64,000 bases of DNA from Brachycybe producta (GCA_036925085.1 JAUPFP010000003.1:7253479-7317478), one strand, 5' to 3'; positions 1 to 11,718 are shown, counted from the stretch's first letter. The notes: generated by a model from the letters alone, not told the origin. Numbers and translations: made by a program.

Positions 1-1617
1 AGACACATATGTTGCATAGTCCTTTTTCTTCTCTTGCAGCGAGAGTAAACTGGTTACGAAACAGCCACATTTTTAGTGAGTATATTGCTTTGGACATCCA
101 TCTTGCATGATGTACCGCCCCAGGGGCTAAAAATCGCACACCTCGTGGTGGTGTACCTCCCAGAAAGATAATAGCTAATTCTAAACATTCTCTGTAATCA
201 TCTCTGATTTTAGTGTCAGTTTGTTGAATCTGGTTAGTACAGAATTCAATGACATTGTCTTTTTCATCTTTCATCACAAGCTGTACCGTTTCACTGCTGT
301 CTAAAGACATGTAAGATGACTGATCTATTTTAACCCAGAACTGCTTGAATCGCTTGAATATGGTTACATCAGGGCCAGACGAGGTACAACCCATGGCTTC
401 ATTAAATGCACTAGCAAGAACAAGTTCTAAGTTATGGTGACGACATGCCAAGTACAGAAGATCCTTCTGCAATTTCTGCTCTAACAGAATACAAGTTCCA
501 TTTCTGTGACCTGTGTTGCTAGATGTGGTATCGAAGCACATAGCTTTCACTTGATCGACAACATCCCATTCTTTAAGTAAATCTGCAACAGCAGTTGCCT
601 GACACTCCCCAGTGCCTGCCTGCAACTTAGGCACACCTAGAAGCTGGTTAACACCTAAACCTGAAACAATCACAGGAAGGCGATCCACTTTCTCATTTCC
701 TGTTAGATCCAGAAGAAGTTTGCCATCCCAGTGTACAACGAGTGGTGTAGAAGTGTGGAATTCGTTTTTTAGTCTTACTGCCACTTTTTTACGTATGCTA
801 CCTCTCTGTCTTCTTATTGATGACCTATTGAGATTAAAATCTTTTATGTTGTGGCCAAGACCCTGAGCTGCTGCTGCCAAGAGAAATGTAGCTTTACGGT
901 CACTCAACTTAGCTCTATCCAATGCCGATGCTACTGATGGCGTGACAATGTTTATATGTGCCCTCTTATTTTGTTTAGTTGGTGATTCTGATGTGGATTG
1001 TTTCCTTATTGTGACATTCTGATTTGGAACTACATTGTATTTGTTTCCATGAAATCTAAGACATTTCCCACAAACGCTTTTTGTTGGTTTTCACACTTCT
1101 GCTTAAACTCTTCGAATTTTCTTTTCCGTTTGTCAATCCTCAATTCCTTTCCAGCGAAAACTTTGTCAACTTGACCAAAGCATCCTCGCCGACCTTTTTC
1201 TCTCTGTGCAAGTAGAAAATCCTTGTCTTCTTGAATAGTAATCATTGTGAGGGCATCCTTATGAGCAATGTCAAATAAATTATCGAGGTCATCTTTAAAC
1301 TGACTCTCATGACTTTGCTGAACAGCACTTTTCCTATTACAATTTTTTTTCAGTTTGACCCACTTCTCATGAAGCTGTTCTGTCTTCTTAACACAGTCCT
1401 GTTCATGTCTTATGGGAATTCGGGCTTTTTCCCAAAATACTGCAGCTTCTTTTACAGCACTACGGGAACTTTCACGGATTGTCTTTTTTAAGGTTCGGTG
1501 GTGATAAAAAAATACACTGAGCACTTGTTTATTAGAGGGTAACTTGGATCCCTTGATAGAGGTCTCTTCTGACCCAATAAGCCACAAAGTATTGGTCTTT
1601 CTGGTTGCAGTAGCCAT
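1..1617 (-). pseudogene. Transposase of the 9-bp-TSD transposon, copy 3, frameshifted
   Basis: Starts at ATG 1617-1615 with MATATRKTNTLWLIGSEE and stays open for 195 codons to 1030. Shortly before the end a deletion relative to the 37098 copy removes a serine/aspartate-rich stretch and shifts the frame. The rest of the protein (the HWDGK and CFDTTSSNTG region) is recognisable down to base 1 in another frame. N-terminal parts match the 37098 copy almost exactly, so this is a recent relative. The family looks like an RNase-H-fold (DDE-type, hAT-like) transposase, but I cannot place it in a named superfamily. The C-terminal third is outside the window. Confidence 0.8.
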
Positions 1618-1812
1618 AACTATTAATTTTTCACTTTACCTGCAATAATAGAGAAAAATTTTAAAAAAGAAAGAATTTCATATTCATTGAGCTACCCCTA
1701 AATATTGCTTGACTGTAATATAACTTTGCACAACATAATTTTATACATAGTAGAACAACATGAGAGGGTCAGACAAAGACTTTTAAAAACTTAAAAAATA
1801 AGGACCAAACTA
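1..1812 (-). mobile_element. 9-bp-TSD DNA transposon, copy 3 (cut by window start)
   Basis: Inverted copy of the element that is fullest at 36903-39678. Its outer end reads on the minus strand as TAGTTTGGTCC followed by TTATTTTTTAAG, matching the terminus TAGGGTGGTCC of that copy with two substitutions. The subterminal GGTAGCTCAATGAAT block is present near 1685-1700. The other end lies before base 1, so target duplication cannot be tested; the insertion abuts an ACAT/AT microsatellite. Confidence 0.85.
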
Positions 1813-1832
1813 ACATACATACATATATATAC

Positions 1833-1871
<39 letters not shown>

Positions 1872-1879
1872 CATATACA

Positions 1880-1947
<68 letters not shown>
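1813..1947. repeat. ACAT and AT microsatellite
   Basis: Runs of acat/atat followed by a pure (AT)n tract. Open frames across it (YIYIYI, MYVCMYV) are repeat artefacts. Confidence 0.95.
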
Positions 1948-1950
<3 letters not shown>

Positions 1951-2509
1951 GCTTTTCAGCCATCGTACAGAGCAAGAAAAACACCACAGTGGCCGGCGCC
2001 ACCCAATGGTTCTACAGAGGTGCTACGAATATGATCCTTGCCCCCTAATCTGGACCAGTGAACGATTGGGGAAATTTCTTACTGGGGGTTTTGATGGTCA
2101 GTTTGGGTTGTTACAAAGGTCAAGAAAGCTTACATAAGAAATTATTACCAAATCCAAATCGACACAGAAACCGATTCTTTAAGTTATCATCAAAGATACT
2201 GAATGTAATATTCATCGAGTCCATCAAAGGTACTATTCCTAAAGTAAAAAAACTCTAGGAATAGTCAATTTCCGTATATGACTTTGTGAAATAAGCAAGC
2301 TACCTGTAAACCAGTCTACAGGGTCAATTGGTGACATAATATATGAACACGCAACAAGAAGGAAATCTACCTTATTGGAAACACTAGTGACAATATTACT
2401 TGGGAAAGGGTATAATCAACTTTACAAGTTTGATAGTTATTATTCGATTTTCATTCAGAATAAAATTAACTGAGAAATAGATCATCAAAGATCACTGATC
2501 ATATCCTGC

Positions 2510-3150
2510 TATTTCTGTAAAAGCTGGTATTCCTACAAAGCTAAAGAAGCATATAATTTGTAAGATGGAATATCCCCACAAAAGGTGGAAAAATATTCAG
2601 CAAAATCAATCTCAAAGATCTAAAAACCAGATCCAAAAGGAAAAAGGCTTTACACTGCTGTTCCAATAGCTCTGATGTTGCTCATCAGGTTGCACTCAAT
2701 GAGATGACAATACAAGAGGACAAAGATTTTCTTATCCCACAAAGACATAGTCAACGAGGCTGCATGATCTAATGTATGTAGATTAATAAACAAAAAGGCG
2801 GGAAATAAAGAAGCATGAAAAACTCAGAAGGCTAGATACAATCATGAAAAGCACGCTGAGACATGTATGTTGGAAGAAACGGTTACATTGCAGTACTCCA
2901 CAGCCAGTAGTAATGATGAGAGGTTTAATGGAAGATAGCAGGACTACATATAGATCAGATTCTCGTCCACGAGCAAAATGAGCTGATAAACAAATCATTA
3001 CACCTCAGGTAGCATTGATTCAAGATTTCAACAAACATCTAAGTCAAAATGAGGCGTAAAAGCAGTTCTTGCTTCAGGTTGTCACTCACTATCGAAAACT
3101 ATGCCCCAACTCCGAAAAGGCGATTGTGGTGTCAAGCCCTGAATTATTAA
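2510..3150 (+). pseudogene. Diverged relic of the same transposase family
   Basis: Short blocks in several frames match the transposase at 37098-39356 in the same order. Near 2680-2765 a frame reads DVAHQVALNEMTIQEDKDF followed by a QRHSQRGCM block, against the intact-copy DIAHKDALTMITIQEDKDF and QREKGRRGCF. Near 3060-3150 a frame reads KQFLLQVVTHY and so on, against the C-terminal KQYLLQVVKEHSSRYP. The middle of the protein is missing and stops are frequent. It is too diverged to be a recent copy of the 36903 element, so it marks a second, older subfamily. Confidence 0.6.
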
Positions 3151-3268
3151 ATTCCTTATGCATTTTCACAAATACATCATATAACTACACATATAACTAC
3201 ACCATATTTGTATTGTTTAACTTATCTATGATATAAAAATGCTTCTCTACGTGGACCTTTATTATTAG

Positions 3269-3900
3269 TAGGGTTGGTAAAGATTTGTGATCACAAAGTT
3301 CTATTTTATTTTTCAATTATTCAGCTTACTTTAGCAGATATTTACAAAACTATGCAAATTAAGCTTAATAAGCACTAATTGAAATCACACAAAGTGCAAT
3401 AAATGCACAAAAATCACAAATGTCACAAAAAAGTTAAAAATAGGTACACTGGTCTCACAGTACAGGAGAAGCTCACTATTCTCGATAGTGTTCAATCGCA
3501 TCTTAAAGGTGAGCCACTTCGTAAGCTACATAAATCTTTGGAAAAGAATCCTGATTTGATGAAATTTACAGATTCTAAAAATTAATTTTGTTATAAACAT
3601 AAAGTATTGTATGCTCTGCTTGTATCTGTAGATGTTGAGCATTCATTTTTCATCTATAAGGCCATTTTGAGGGAGAAACGCACACAGTTTACCACAGAAA
3701 ACCTTGAAATGTATTCTTCTTTTCTCAATGCTTTTCTTAAATGAATAAGTACGATATTGTGTACTAGCCTCTTTATTTATACTTAAGAAATAAATTAGTG
3801 AAAGAAAAAAAATCACAATTGTTTCACACAAATGACCACTTTTTTTTACACAAATCACAACACAAATGAAGGTCTAAAAATCACACAAATTACCAACCTA
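3269..3900 (+). mobile_element. hAT transposon remnant, internally deleted, 8-bp TSD
   Basis: Ends are TAGGGTTGGTAA and its imperfect complement TTACCAACCTA. They are flanked by the identical 8-bp duplication ATTATTAG at 3261-3268 and 3901-3908, the size expected for hAT elements. Inside, 3403-3585 encodes a frame ending LHKSLEKNPDLMKFTDSKN, and about 3608-3745 encodes SVDVEHSFFIYKAI then TENLEMYSSFLNAF. The latter resembles the C-terminal hAT dimerisation domain (normally like SVERSFSxYK with ENLxxY). The catalytic middle is missing, so the copy is non-autonomous. Confidence 0.75.
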
Positions 3901-4371
3901 ATTATTAGTAACTATTTGAAAACATGCCACAATTGATGTTTCACAACAGATTTCCAGTCGTTTGAGGCACCTCTAAATATTATTCAAATAAACTGAAATT
4001 TTCGGGAAACAAGGGGTGGTCTATAAACATTTTAAAAAAGTTTTTACGGGCCAAAACCAAATTTTACTACACACTATGTTTATGGTTCACATGCAATGAT
4101 GATGATACAAAAATGTTACCGGCAAACGTCGATAATATATATTAAAGAAACCATGACCTCCAGAAATTTCTTGTCAAAATATTGTCAAGTTCAACGATTA
4201 GCAAAATGATTTTTAAAATTTTAAATTTCATTAATATAATTTAAAAAATTAAAAATCAGTTAACTTCATATAAAAGAACTTTATCGGATAGATGTGACAC
4301 CAAACAACAGACATTGGCAACAAACCCCCTCCCCCCCCAAACATACTCCTCTACTCAAATTCTAATGTGTT

Positions 4372-4513
4372 GTCACCTCACATTACTTTCATTTCAAAGT
4401 ACTATGGATTTAATATTTGAATTATTCCATGTGAAAGGTTGGATTGAGTTGGATATGAATAGGAAATACCTATATTTCATTAAGGAATTCTGAAAATGTG
4501 AGGTGACAACCTT
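4372..4513. repeat. Short palindromic element
   Basis: GTTGTCACCTCACATT near 4372 is repeated as its complement near 4497-4513, giving a roughly 140-bp inverted-repeat unit with about 15-bp arms. It could be a small MITE or an internal structure of the TTAA element around it. Confidence 0.5.
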
Positions 4514-4577
4514 TGCCACAAAAATAGGGGGGACACTACATTTTTGGAAATTTAAAATGGCGTCGTTAGGAGACTTA

Positions 4578-5228
4578 TGCCTAGTTCTCACAACCTTCTT
4601 GTAGCTCGGGCTAAAATAGCTTTGGCTAAACGACTGTGTTCACATGTGAGCAGCTACATATAGGCTTCGTGACCTGCCTAAAGGTGGCGCTCACTACAGC
4701 ATATTTATTTCATTTTTACAAATTTGGCACTGGCCATTATGTGTGGACATTGTGCTGTGTATAGCCTGCATAATGTATACATAATTGGAGGGAAAATGGC
4801 TGATATTGTCCATACTAACAAAACTGAATTGCATGAGTCTTCATTGAACACACGAAATGCAACATATTTTAATTGTAGGTAGGTTGATAATTTAGAGTTT
4901 ATGGAAATAAGTAATTATTAAATAAAGATCAATTGATAATTTTAAATTAGTTCAATAAAATAACAAATAGACTGAAACATCTAACAATGGAAATAGAAAA
5001 TGAATGACGCCATTTTCTATCAGATTTATGACCACCAGGTGGTGTACGATCAAGTTAACTTTGTTTTGCATTCACACTAAATAATGTGTAGGCTACATAT
5101 AGGTAACCAAGGCTACCTAACCAAAGCTAACATTTGACATTGACCACCATCTAGTGTGTGTTCTCACAACCCTTATACATAGGCCAAGTCCTTAGCCTGA
5201 GCTACATGAAGGTTGTGAGAACTAGGCA
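4578..5228. mobile_element. MITE with TTA target duplication
   Basis: Inverted ends TGCCTAGTTCTCACAACCTT (left) and its complement at the right are followed by a matching CNTGTAGCTC extension. They are flanked by TTA at 4575-4577 and 5229-5231. A 3-bp TTA/TAA target is typical of PIF/Harbinger elements. It carries no protein and lies near the right end inside the TTAA element. Confidence 0.7.
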
Positions 5229-5390
5229 TTAGGAAAAGTCACTTCATTGTCAATCGCTTTCTTGACAATATTTTGAAAAAATATTTCTGGAGGTGACAGT
5301 CTCTTTAAATGATTTTTTGTGTATACAGTATGTACACTAGTTTTTATATGTATCTCATGAATATTTTTTATTTACTAACACTAATAGAAA

Positions 5391-5880
5391 AACTAGTGGG
5401 GTTACCCATCATACATGACGGGAGCAAAATTCACAGGCAATTGTGCCCAGCATTAGAATTTCTTTCCCTCCGCCCTTTTATGACGTCAGACCAAGTAACA
5501 AACCAATTAGAAATTGATGACGTTCATAAACGGGCAGAGCAAAAAAAATTCTAATCCTGGGCAAAATTGCCTGTGATAAATTCTAGTTTAATTTTGCTAC
5601 TATTATCCCCTCCCCTTTTTATATTTGAAAGAGAAAATGAGATTTTAATTTTCTCTGGTGTGCGCATGCGCGTCGTTTTTTTTCTTTTCTTACTCCTTTC
5701 ATTTCAATTTCAGTTTCACCCTCCCCCTCTTTCCCTCAACGTTTCCCTCTCTCCCCTACACTTTCCAACCTTTTTCCCTCTCCAATTTAATATCATAGGG
5801 TTCTTGAATGGGGAGTGTGCAACATATAGTTGACCTTGAGAATTTATATAAATTCCGACGTGCTTCAAGGTTTTTGTCCT
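5391..5880 (+). repeat. Dispersed repeat family, copy 1
   Basis: Starts TAGTGGGGTTACCCATCATA and includes GGGAGCAAAATTCACAGGCA, the GCGCATGCGC box, a pyrimidine-rich stretch and AATTTATATAAATTCCGA. The same blocks recur inverted at 34001-34318, and the TIR half recurs at 39733-40026. It is non-coding and MITE-like. Its right part runs into the AT arrays. Confidence 0.7.
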
Positions 5881-5887
5881 TGTTTGT

Positions 5888-5915
5888 ACAGCGTTAGGTC
5901 ACACACAGATGGGGC

Positions 5916-5996
<81 letters not shown>

Positions 5997-6027
5997 CACA
6001 GCGTTAGGTCACACACAGATGGGGCAT

Positions 6028-6085
<58 letters not shown>
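5888..6085. repeat. Duplicated 35-bp unit with two AT arrays
   Basis: The unit GCGTTAGGTCACACACAGAT followed by GGGGCATAA occurs twice (from about 5891 and 6001). Each copy is followed by a long (AT)n tract. This looks like a tandem duplication through a microsatellite. Confidence 0.85.
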
Positions 6086-6086
<1 letters not shown>

Positions 6087-7242
6087 TTATTATGAAGTTA
6101 ACCAATGACAAGGATTTATGAGTTACGGGTAGAGTCCAGCCCCTCCAAAATCAAATAAAAAGCTCGAATTTGAGTCAAAAAACAAAAAGCCTCTGAGCTT
6201 CACTCAGAATACTTGTGTAGTACCTTACTAACCCATCATCTTAACAAAAAGAATTATCCAACATTCTGCTGGGCACTGTGTTGTTTCCCCACATAATTTG
6301 AGTTGGTTCCCACTTGGGTTTTCTACACAAAGCTATTGCTGGGTCTTCACAATTGAAACCAAAAGAATTGGCAGGGAGCTTCTTTGCTAAGCATCAACAT
6401 GGCCCAAATGTTTAAGTGAAAATGTTTTGTTTTCTGTTTTTAATTGTAATTGTATTATGGTAATAATTCTTTTGGTGGTGGTTATGGGTCTCTTTGTATT
6501 TTGTATTTATTATAATTGGTGATGGTTAAGATTTTCTTTTAGTATAATGCACTTAAAGAGGGGAGAACTGCCACTTCTTTCAAAATCTTAAGACGTTGGA
6601 TCATCCACCAAAAAGGACAATCCAACGGAAAAAGTTTGCAAGTTGTGTACATGGTTCAAGTATTTTCGCCTCTTGTGATCGTTTTACAGGAATTTCAAGA
6701 AGTTATGAAGGTAGGTTAATTTTATTTTCTTATTCATGACATACCATTTATATTTTATAAACTGTTAGAAATATTTTGTTTCAAACAAAAATTGTTTTAA
6801 TGCCAGCACTCCTATAACAAGCCGATATTTATATCGGCCGATAGTCATATCGGCCCATAGTTATAGTAACACATATATCACCCCATTGATGTCCGTGGCG
6901 CTTCTAAAGTGTCTTAAATGACTTAAACAAACCTCATAATTTAAATAATAATTGCATTCAAACAAAGTAAAATGTCCTTAGGAAGACACAATATTAACCT
7001 ATCCCAAATAGTGACCTGGACATAACCTTGAGCAAGTTTGATACACAGCAAGTGAATTGTTCGCTTTATAAGTTGCCCTTGAATCACTGTTTTGTAACAT
7101 CTGCTATTTAGATTATCAAGTTTCTAAAAACTTAATTATTTCATAACGTTGTTCCTGTATAAAGTGTGTTAAAGTTATGTTAAATATATAATTTTCTTAA
7201 TTGCAGTGATGTAAACACCACCATCTTAAAATTACTACTCAC
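6086..7242. other. Intergenic/intronic sequence, nothing recognised
   Basis: AT-rich non-coding DNA downstream of ANKRD13 exon 7243-7332. I see only small palindromes (for example around 6820-6870, TATCGGCCGATA). I looked for the next ANKRD13 exon on the minus strand and did not find it. Confidence 0.6.
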
Positions 7243-7332
7243 TTTGACCTTTGAAGACATAACTGCGGTTGCCTCTTTGCCAATTACTCTGTTCAAACCC
7301 AAGAAGAGTTGTATCAATGCGAACATTGGAAC
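7243..7332 (-). CDS. ANKRD13: ANKRD13 homologue, exon e (GPCR-chaperone-like domain part)
   Basis: A 90-bp exon. The acceptor is ttacttacAG at 7333-7334 and the donor is gtgagt beginning at 7242. With the single base carried over from exon d it reads GSNVRIDTTLLGFEQ then SNWQRGNRSYVFKGQ. This matches the conserved ANKRD13 A/B/D stretch around RIDTTLLGF and WQRGNRS, part of the Pfam GPCR_chapero_1 region. It ends in phase 1, so at least one more exon must follow towards or beyond base 1. Vertebrate ANKRD13A/B/D proteins bind ubiquitinated receptors during endocytosis through C-terminal UIMs; that part is not in the window. Confidence 0.88.
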
Positions 7333-7970
7333 CTGTAAGTAAACAACTTCTCAGAAATCTAGAAAACAATATTCTACTACACTCTGTAAAACCTATACCG
7401 TCGACACTATTTAACACAAACACGGGTAACACCAGAAATCGGTTAAAAAGAAATAAATGATAAGCTTGGACTCTTTAAGAGTTGGTTTTATCATAAATAT
7501 AAACTGAAATACACAACAAATATTTTTCGGATACAAAATCTCTTTACATCAACAAAAAAAGTGTTATGGCTTTCTCAAAATTGCTTCATTTCTGCATCAT
7601 ACTTACCAACAAATGTACGGTAGTAAAATGTGCGAATCATTTCTAACAATTTTTATCCAAAATTGGGCACGTTAAGTTTTAAATAATTAAAATTGTATAT
7701 ATTATATGTTTTGTGTTCATCTTGCACATGTTTTTTTTAACAGGAGATTTCATTAACACAAAAAAATTCCGATCGCTTCCATTTCGAGTTAAACGGTTCC
7801 CAATGTATAATAATTTGCATTTTACACATGACATGTACATTACCAATAATGTTATAATAGCGACAGCTAGAGATACCATGAATATCCAGAAGATATACAT
7901 TATCCAGAAAATCTAGAAAACTTTTCAGATATGTGTATTTGACTTTTTAAAAATTGATAGTGTTCTATTA

Positions 7971-9678
7971 TAGTCCAGTAACCTAGTACATCTTAAGTTG
8001 CATCAAGTGGAGGTAGTAGGTTTCGTTTTTTTTTCTTGTATGGGATGTGACTGAGATGCAAAATCTAAGTTTTTGACCTCGGCAGCCCCCCCCCCCCCGG
8101 ATCACTTTTGAATATCCCAAAAACTGCTAAATTTTCTCTCTTTTTTCGGGTTTTTTTTTCCATTTTGACCATGAAGGAGCACGTTTTCGACATAGACTAC
8201 TCTGTACATTTTAAAACTAGATTACATTTGCTACAATTCGAGACCAGAATGGGCTCAGTAGACCTAATAGTTTCCGAGATACAGCTTTTCAAAGTTTGGC
8301 AAATTTTCCAAACTTGAAAATTTTAAGCCAATTTTTATGTTTCATCATATATGCAAATGTCCTTATATCTTCAATAACATGTCTGATGAGTCAGTGAAGT
8401 AAACATTTATTCAATTAAACATTTTGAAGGGGGGATGGGGGAGGAGGGAGAAGGTTTGGTGGGAGGTCACTGTTCACAACCAGACTGAAATTGAAATACA
8501 AAATTTATTTAACAAGCATTTATATCAAGTGTATACCAAAAGTGTAAATGAAGTGAATGAAAGTGTAAACGAAATGTGAATTAAAGATGTTTTCTCCTCT
8601 TCGAAGGACCAGGGCCAAGCAAATCTGCCAATCCACCTCCTTCAGTGCCATTTTCATCGTCCTGGACGTCCTGAAATGGAATGAAAATATTTATTTGATG
8701 AATATCCCAAGGTAAAACCTTGTCAAGAAGTCCTAATATAAATGCAACACACATGTTGGTAAGTATTAATTAATAGAAATAATGGTAACTTTCAACAACA
8801 ATACGAGTGATGCTATTGAACAAGTCGAGGAACAATATCAGGTATACTTACACTCGAATTGTTGTTGAAAGTTACCATTATTTCTATTAATTAATACTTA
8901 CCAACATGTGTGTTGCATTTATATTAGGACTTCTTGACAAGGTTTTACCTTGGGATATTCAACAAATAAATATTTTCATTCCATTTCAGGAGGTCGAGGA
9001 CAATAAAAATGAAGGAGGCGGATTGGAGGATTTGCTTGGCCCTGGTCCTGCGAAGAGGAGGAAACACCTTTAATTCACATTTCGTTTACACTTTCATTCA
9101 CTTCATTTAAACTTTTTGTATACACTTGATATAAATGCTTAAATAAATTTTGTATTTCAATTTCAGTCATCTGGTTGTGAACGGTGACCTCCCCCTCCCA
9201 CCAAACCTTCCTCCTCCCCCCTTCAAAATGTTAAATATGAATAAATGTTTACTTCACTGACTCATATCAGACAAGTTATTGAAGATATAAAGAAAATTGC
9301 ATACTGTATATGATTAATCATGAAAACTAGCTTAAAATTTTCAAGTTTGGAAAATTTGCCAAACTTTGAAAAGAGAGCCCATTCTGGTCTGAAATTGTAG
9401 CAAATGTTAAAAATGTTAAAAATGTTAAAAATGTTAAAAATGTATAGAGTGGTCTTTGTCGAAAACGTGCTCCTTCATGGTAAAAATGGGAAAAAAACAA
9501 AAAAAGAACAAAAATTTAGCAGTTTTTGGGATATTCAAAAGTGATCCGGGGGGCTGCCGAGGTCGAAAACTTGGATTTTGCATCTCAGTCACATCCCATA
9601 CAAGAAAAAAAAACGAAACCTACTACCTCCACTTGATGCAACTTAGGCCCCCCTTTTCATGACAAGGTTACTGGACTA
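7971..9678. mobile_element. 1.7-kb giant palindrome (fold-back element)
   Basis: Left arm 7971-8809 and right arm 8851-9678 are inverted copies about 0.83 kb long, separated by only about 41 bp. The ends are TAGTCCAGTAACC and GGTTACTGGACTA, flanked by TTA on both sides (7968-7970, 9679-9681). Arms differ by many substitutions and small indels, so they are not an exact hairpin assembly artefact. It lies in the 2.6-kb ANKRD13 intron between exons d and e. No transposase domain is visible. Each arm carries a matching short exon-like reading frame ending in KRRKHL. Confidence 0.85.
8782..9073 (+). CDS. Possible two-exon 3' gene fragment in the palindrome
   Basis: Plus strand: 8782-8841 is open from ATG for 20 codons, ends in EQVEEQYQ and meets a donor-like gtatac at 8842. 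Position 8990 follows the acceptor ttccatttcAG. 8990-9073 encodes EVEDNKNEGGGLEDLLGPGP then AKRRKHL and stop TAA. Both junctions are phase 0, giving a predicted 47-residue acidic-to-basic tail. The left arm carries the counterpart exon on the minus strand (8670-8581), reading DVQDDENGTEGGG then LADLLGPGPSKRRKHL and stop. The differences are codon-wise, which suggests past coding constraint. No family recognised; it may be the tail of the element's former transposase or a captured host exon. Confidence 0.35.
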
Positions 9679-9943
9679 TTAGTAATGAATACTAATGATC
9701 ATAATTTCAAAAAAAATTGTTAAGATATTTAACTGGATCCAACCACAGCAATCATAACATATTTATTTTCTGAAGTATTATCAAACTAAACATAAATAGT
9801 AAATATTAATTTGTAAACTAAATAAAGTAAATTGATAATCTTGTGAAATTGAGTTTGTGTAATTGTGCATGTATGCCACTTTTGCAATTTAGATGAAACT
9901 AAAATAGCATTTCGATAATAAGTTATATTGAAGCAAAACTTAC

Positions 9944-9997
9944 CACATTTATAGACTTTGTATGTATCACTGGGGCACATCCGTGAAACGAGAGGAA
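9944..9997 (-). CDS. ANKRD13: ANKRD13 homologue, exon d
   Basis: A 54-bp exon between the acceptor ctttgttgtAG (AG at 9998-9999) and a strong donor gtaagt starting at 9943. With the carried G from exon c it reads VPLVSRMCPSDTYKVYKC, the highly conserved ANKRD13 VPLVSRxCPSDTYK motif. It leaves one G for exon e (GGT, Gly). The intron to exon c is only 62 bp, the single short intron seen here. Confidence 0.88.
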
Positions 9998-10059
9998 CTA
10001 CAACAAAGTTACAAATAGAAAGTAAACCCAAAACACAAACAAAAAAATTTGCAACTAAC

Positions 10060-10105
10060 CCCAACTGGTGAATTCCCATTTCATTTCGACATAAAAGTCT
10101 GGAGC
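10060..10105 (-). CDS. ANKRD13: ANKRD13 homologue, exon c
   Basis: A 46-bp exon. The acceptor tttttatAG is at 10106-10107 and the donor gttagt starts at 10059. It reads APDFYVEMKWEFTSW with one base left over. This is the ANKRD13 A/B/D signature that follows the ankyrin repeats and precedes VPLVSR. The phase agrees with exon b (phase 0 end) and exon d (phase 1 start), which is strong evidence for the splice chain. Confidence 0.88.
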
Positions 10106-10399
10106 CTATAAAAACAACAAGTTACAGAAGACATTTCAAACTAACAAAAAAGTTAACTTTGTCATTCATTTTTCATTCTGGCTTGTATATTCTTCCTTAG
10201 CTCTGCTCTATCAAGTCACATATATGACAGAAAAAAAAAGCTATTTATGAAACTGAGAAAAGCTGACAGTTTATGTCTGAGCTGTTATTTTTAAATAGCC
10301 CTAAGACTGCCAATGTATACTTAAATTTGTTGAGAAGGTGGTGTGAGAAAGTGCATTGCCCAGACTGGCACCCAATTTCTCCCCATGAGGGGAGAAATT

Positions 10400-11330
10400 G
10401 AGATTTCTCCCAGTTGAGAAGAGCAGCCGGCGATGGCCAGACTGCCAGATTCTCAAGACAAAGAAAGACAAGTCTACTCTGGAAGATTGTTTGAAGATAG
10501 TTCCCAATCTTAAGCCTCACCCCACCATTCAACTCAAGTTTCTGCTACAGCACCGGCATTATTTTGCGTTTAACAATAGTTAGAAAAAATCCGTCTGGTC
10601 GAACACACATTAGACACCATTTGGCAACCTCCAGTGCATGAAGGGTTGCAAAGAACAGCCTCTGAGGCTAGAGATTGAGAAGGAGAAATTAGCAAAGATG
10701 TTGGAGGCACGTATTATGCAACCTTTACGTAATCAATATGTGAGCCCTATCCTGATTGTGTGCAAAAAGTATGGCGGGTTAGGGTTTGTGTGGACTATAG
10801 GCGACTGAACGTGCAGACACATGTCGATGAGTCTGGCTGAGGCTAAGTATTTTGCTACCATGGATCTGGCCAGTGGCTACAGGCAGATTCACATGGCAGA
10901 CCCAGACATTGAGAAGACTGCATTTATTTTCTTCCAAGCTGTTTGACTTCCGAAAAATGCCTTTTGAACTATGTAATGCACCAGTGACCATGCAAAAAGT
11001 GTTAGATCTCTTGTTGGCAGGACTGAAGTGGGGAAACCTGTTTCACGACAGGTTATCCATAGTGCTTGGACTTTTACATTCAGCGGAGTTGAAACATCAA
11101 CTGTACAAATTTGTTTTCGTGTTCACAAGATCAAATATTTCAGCCGAGAAAGTTGCTCTGGATCCAGATCTCGTAAAAGCAGTCCAAGAGTTGCAGGTGC
11201 CCTAGATGGTAAATGAGTTTGCAGCTTTCCGGGACTCATGGGTTATTACTGGAGGTTTATCAAGAACATTGCCAAAATAGCAAGATCACTGAATAAGCTG
11301 ACCACTTCAGAAGGAAACAGTAATCGAATG
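10400..11330 (+). pseudogene. Degenerate Ty3/gypsy reverse transcriptase fragment
   Basis: Pieces in shifting frames match the RT of the gypsy element at 24544-26022. 10470-10570 reads TLEDCLKIVPNLKP (intact [14 protein letters not shown]). 10852-11205 contains TFRKMPFE-like LFDFRKMPFELCNAP, VTMQKVLDLLLAG and DPDLVKAVQELQVP. The YLDD catalytic box is lost and stops are frequent. No LTRs are attached. It is clearly the same clade but much older than copies A and B. Confidence 0.8.
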
Positions 11331-11491
11331 GTCAAAGGTTAAACATCAATGGTTAAACACCATTTTAACAAACCTTAGTTGAAACAATTTAGCTATAATT
11401 ACACTAAACTGTTAAATTGTGAAATAAGCAATTGTCCAGTAACATGATAAAGACAAAAAGTTCTACAAATAAAAATCTCTATATACAGTGC

Positions 11492-11718
<227 letters not shown>

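Larger units (their letters stand above)
4146..5304. mobile_element. TTAA-flanked inverted-repeat element
   Basis: TTAA occurs at 4142-4145 and 5305-5308. The ends are inverted repeats: AGAAACCATGACCTCCAGAA at the left, against AGAGACTGTCACCTCCAGAA (complement of the right). The similarity continues inward through a TCAAAATATTGTCAAG block. TTAA targets point to a Kolobok- or piggyBac-type non-autonomous element. No coding sequence is seen. It contains the later insertion at 4578-5228. Confidence 0.65.

Noticed and set aside
7971-9678. The palindrome as a pure assembly or folded-read artefact
   Set aside because: Arms differ by many substitutions and indels, and TTA duplications flank the ends; still worth confirming with long reads.
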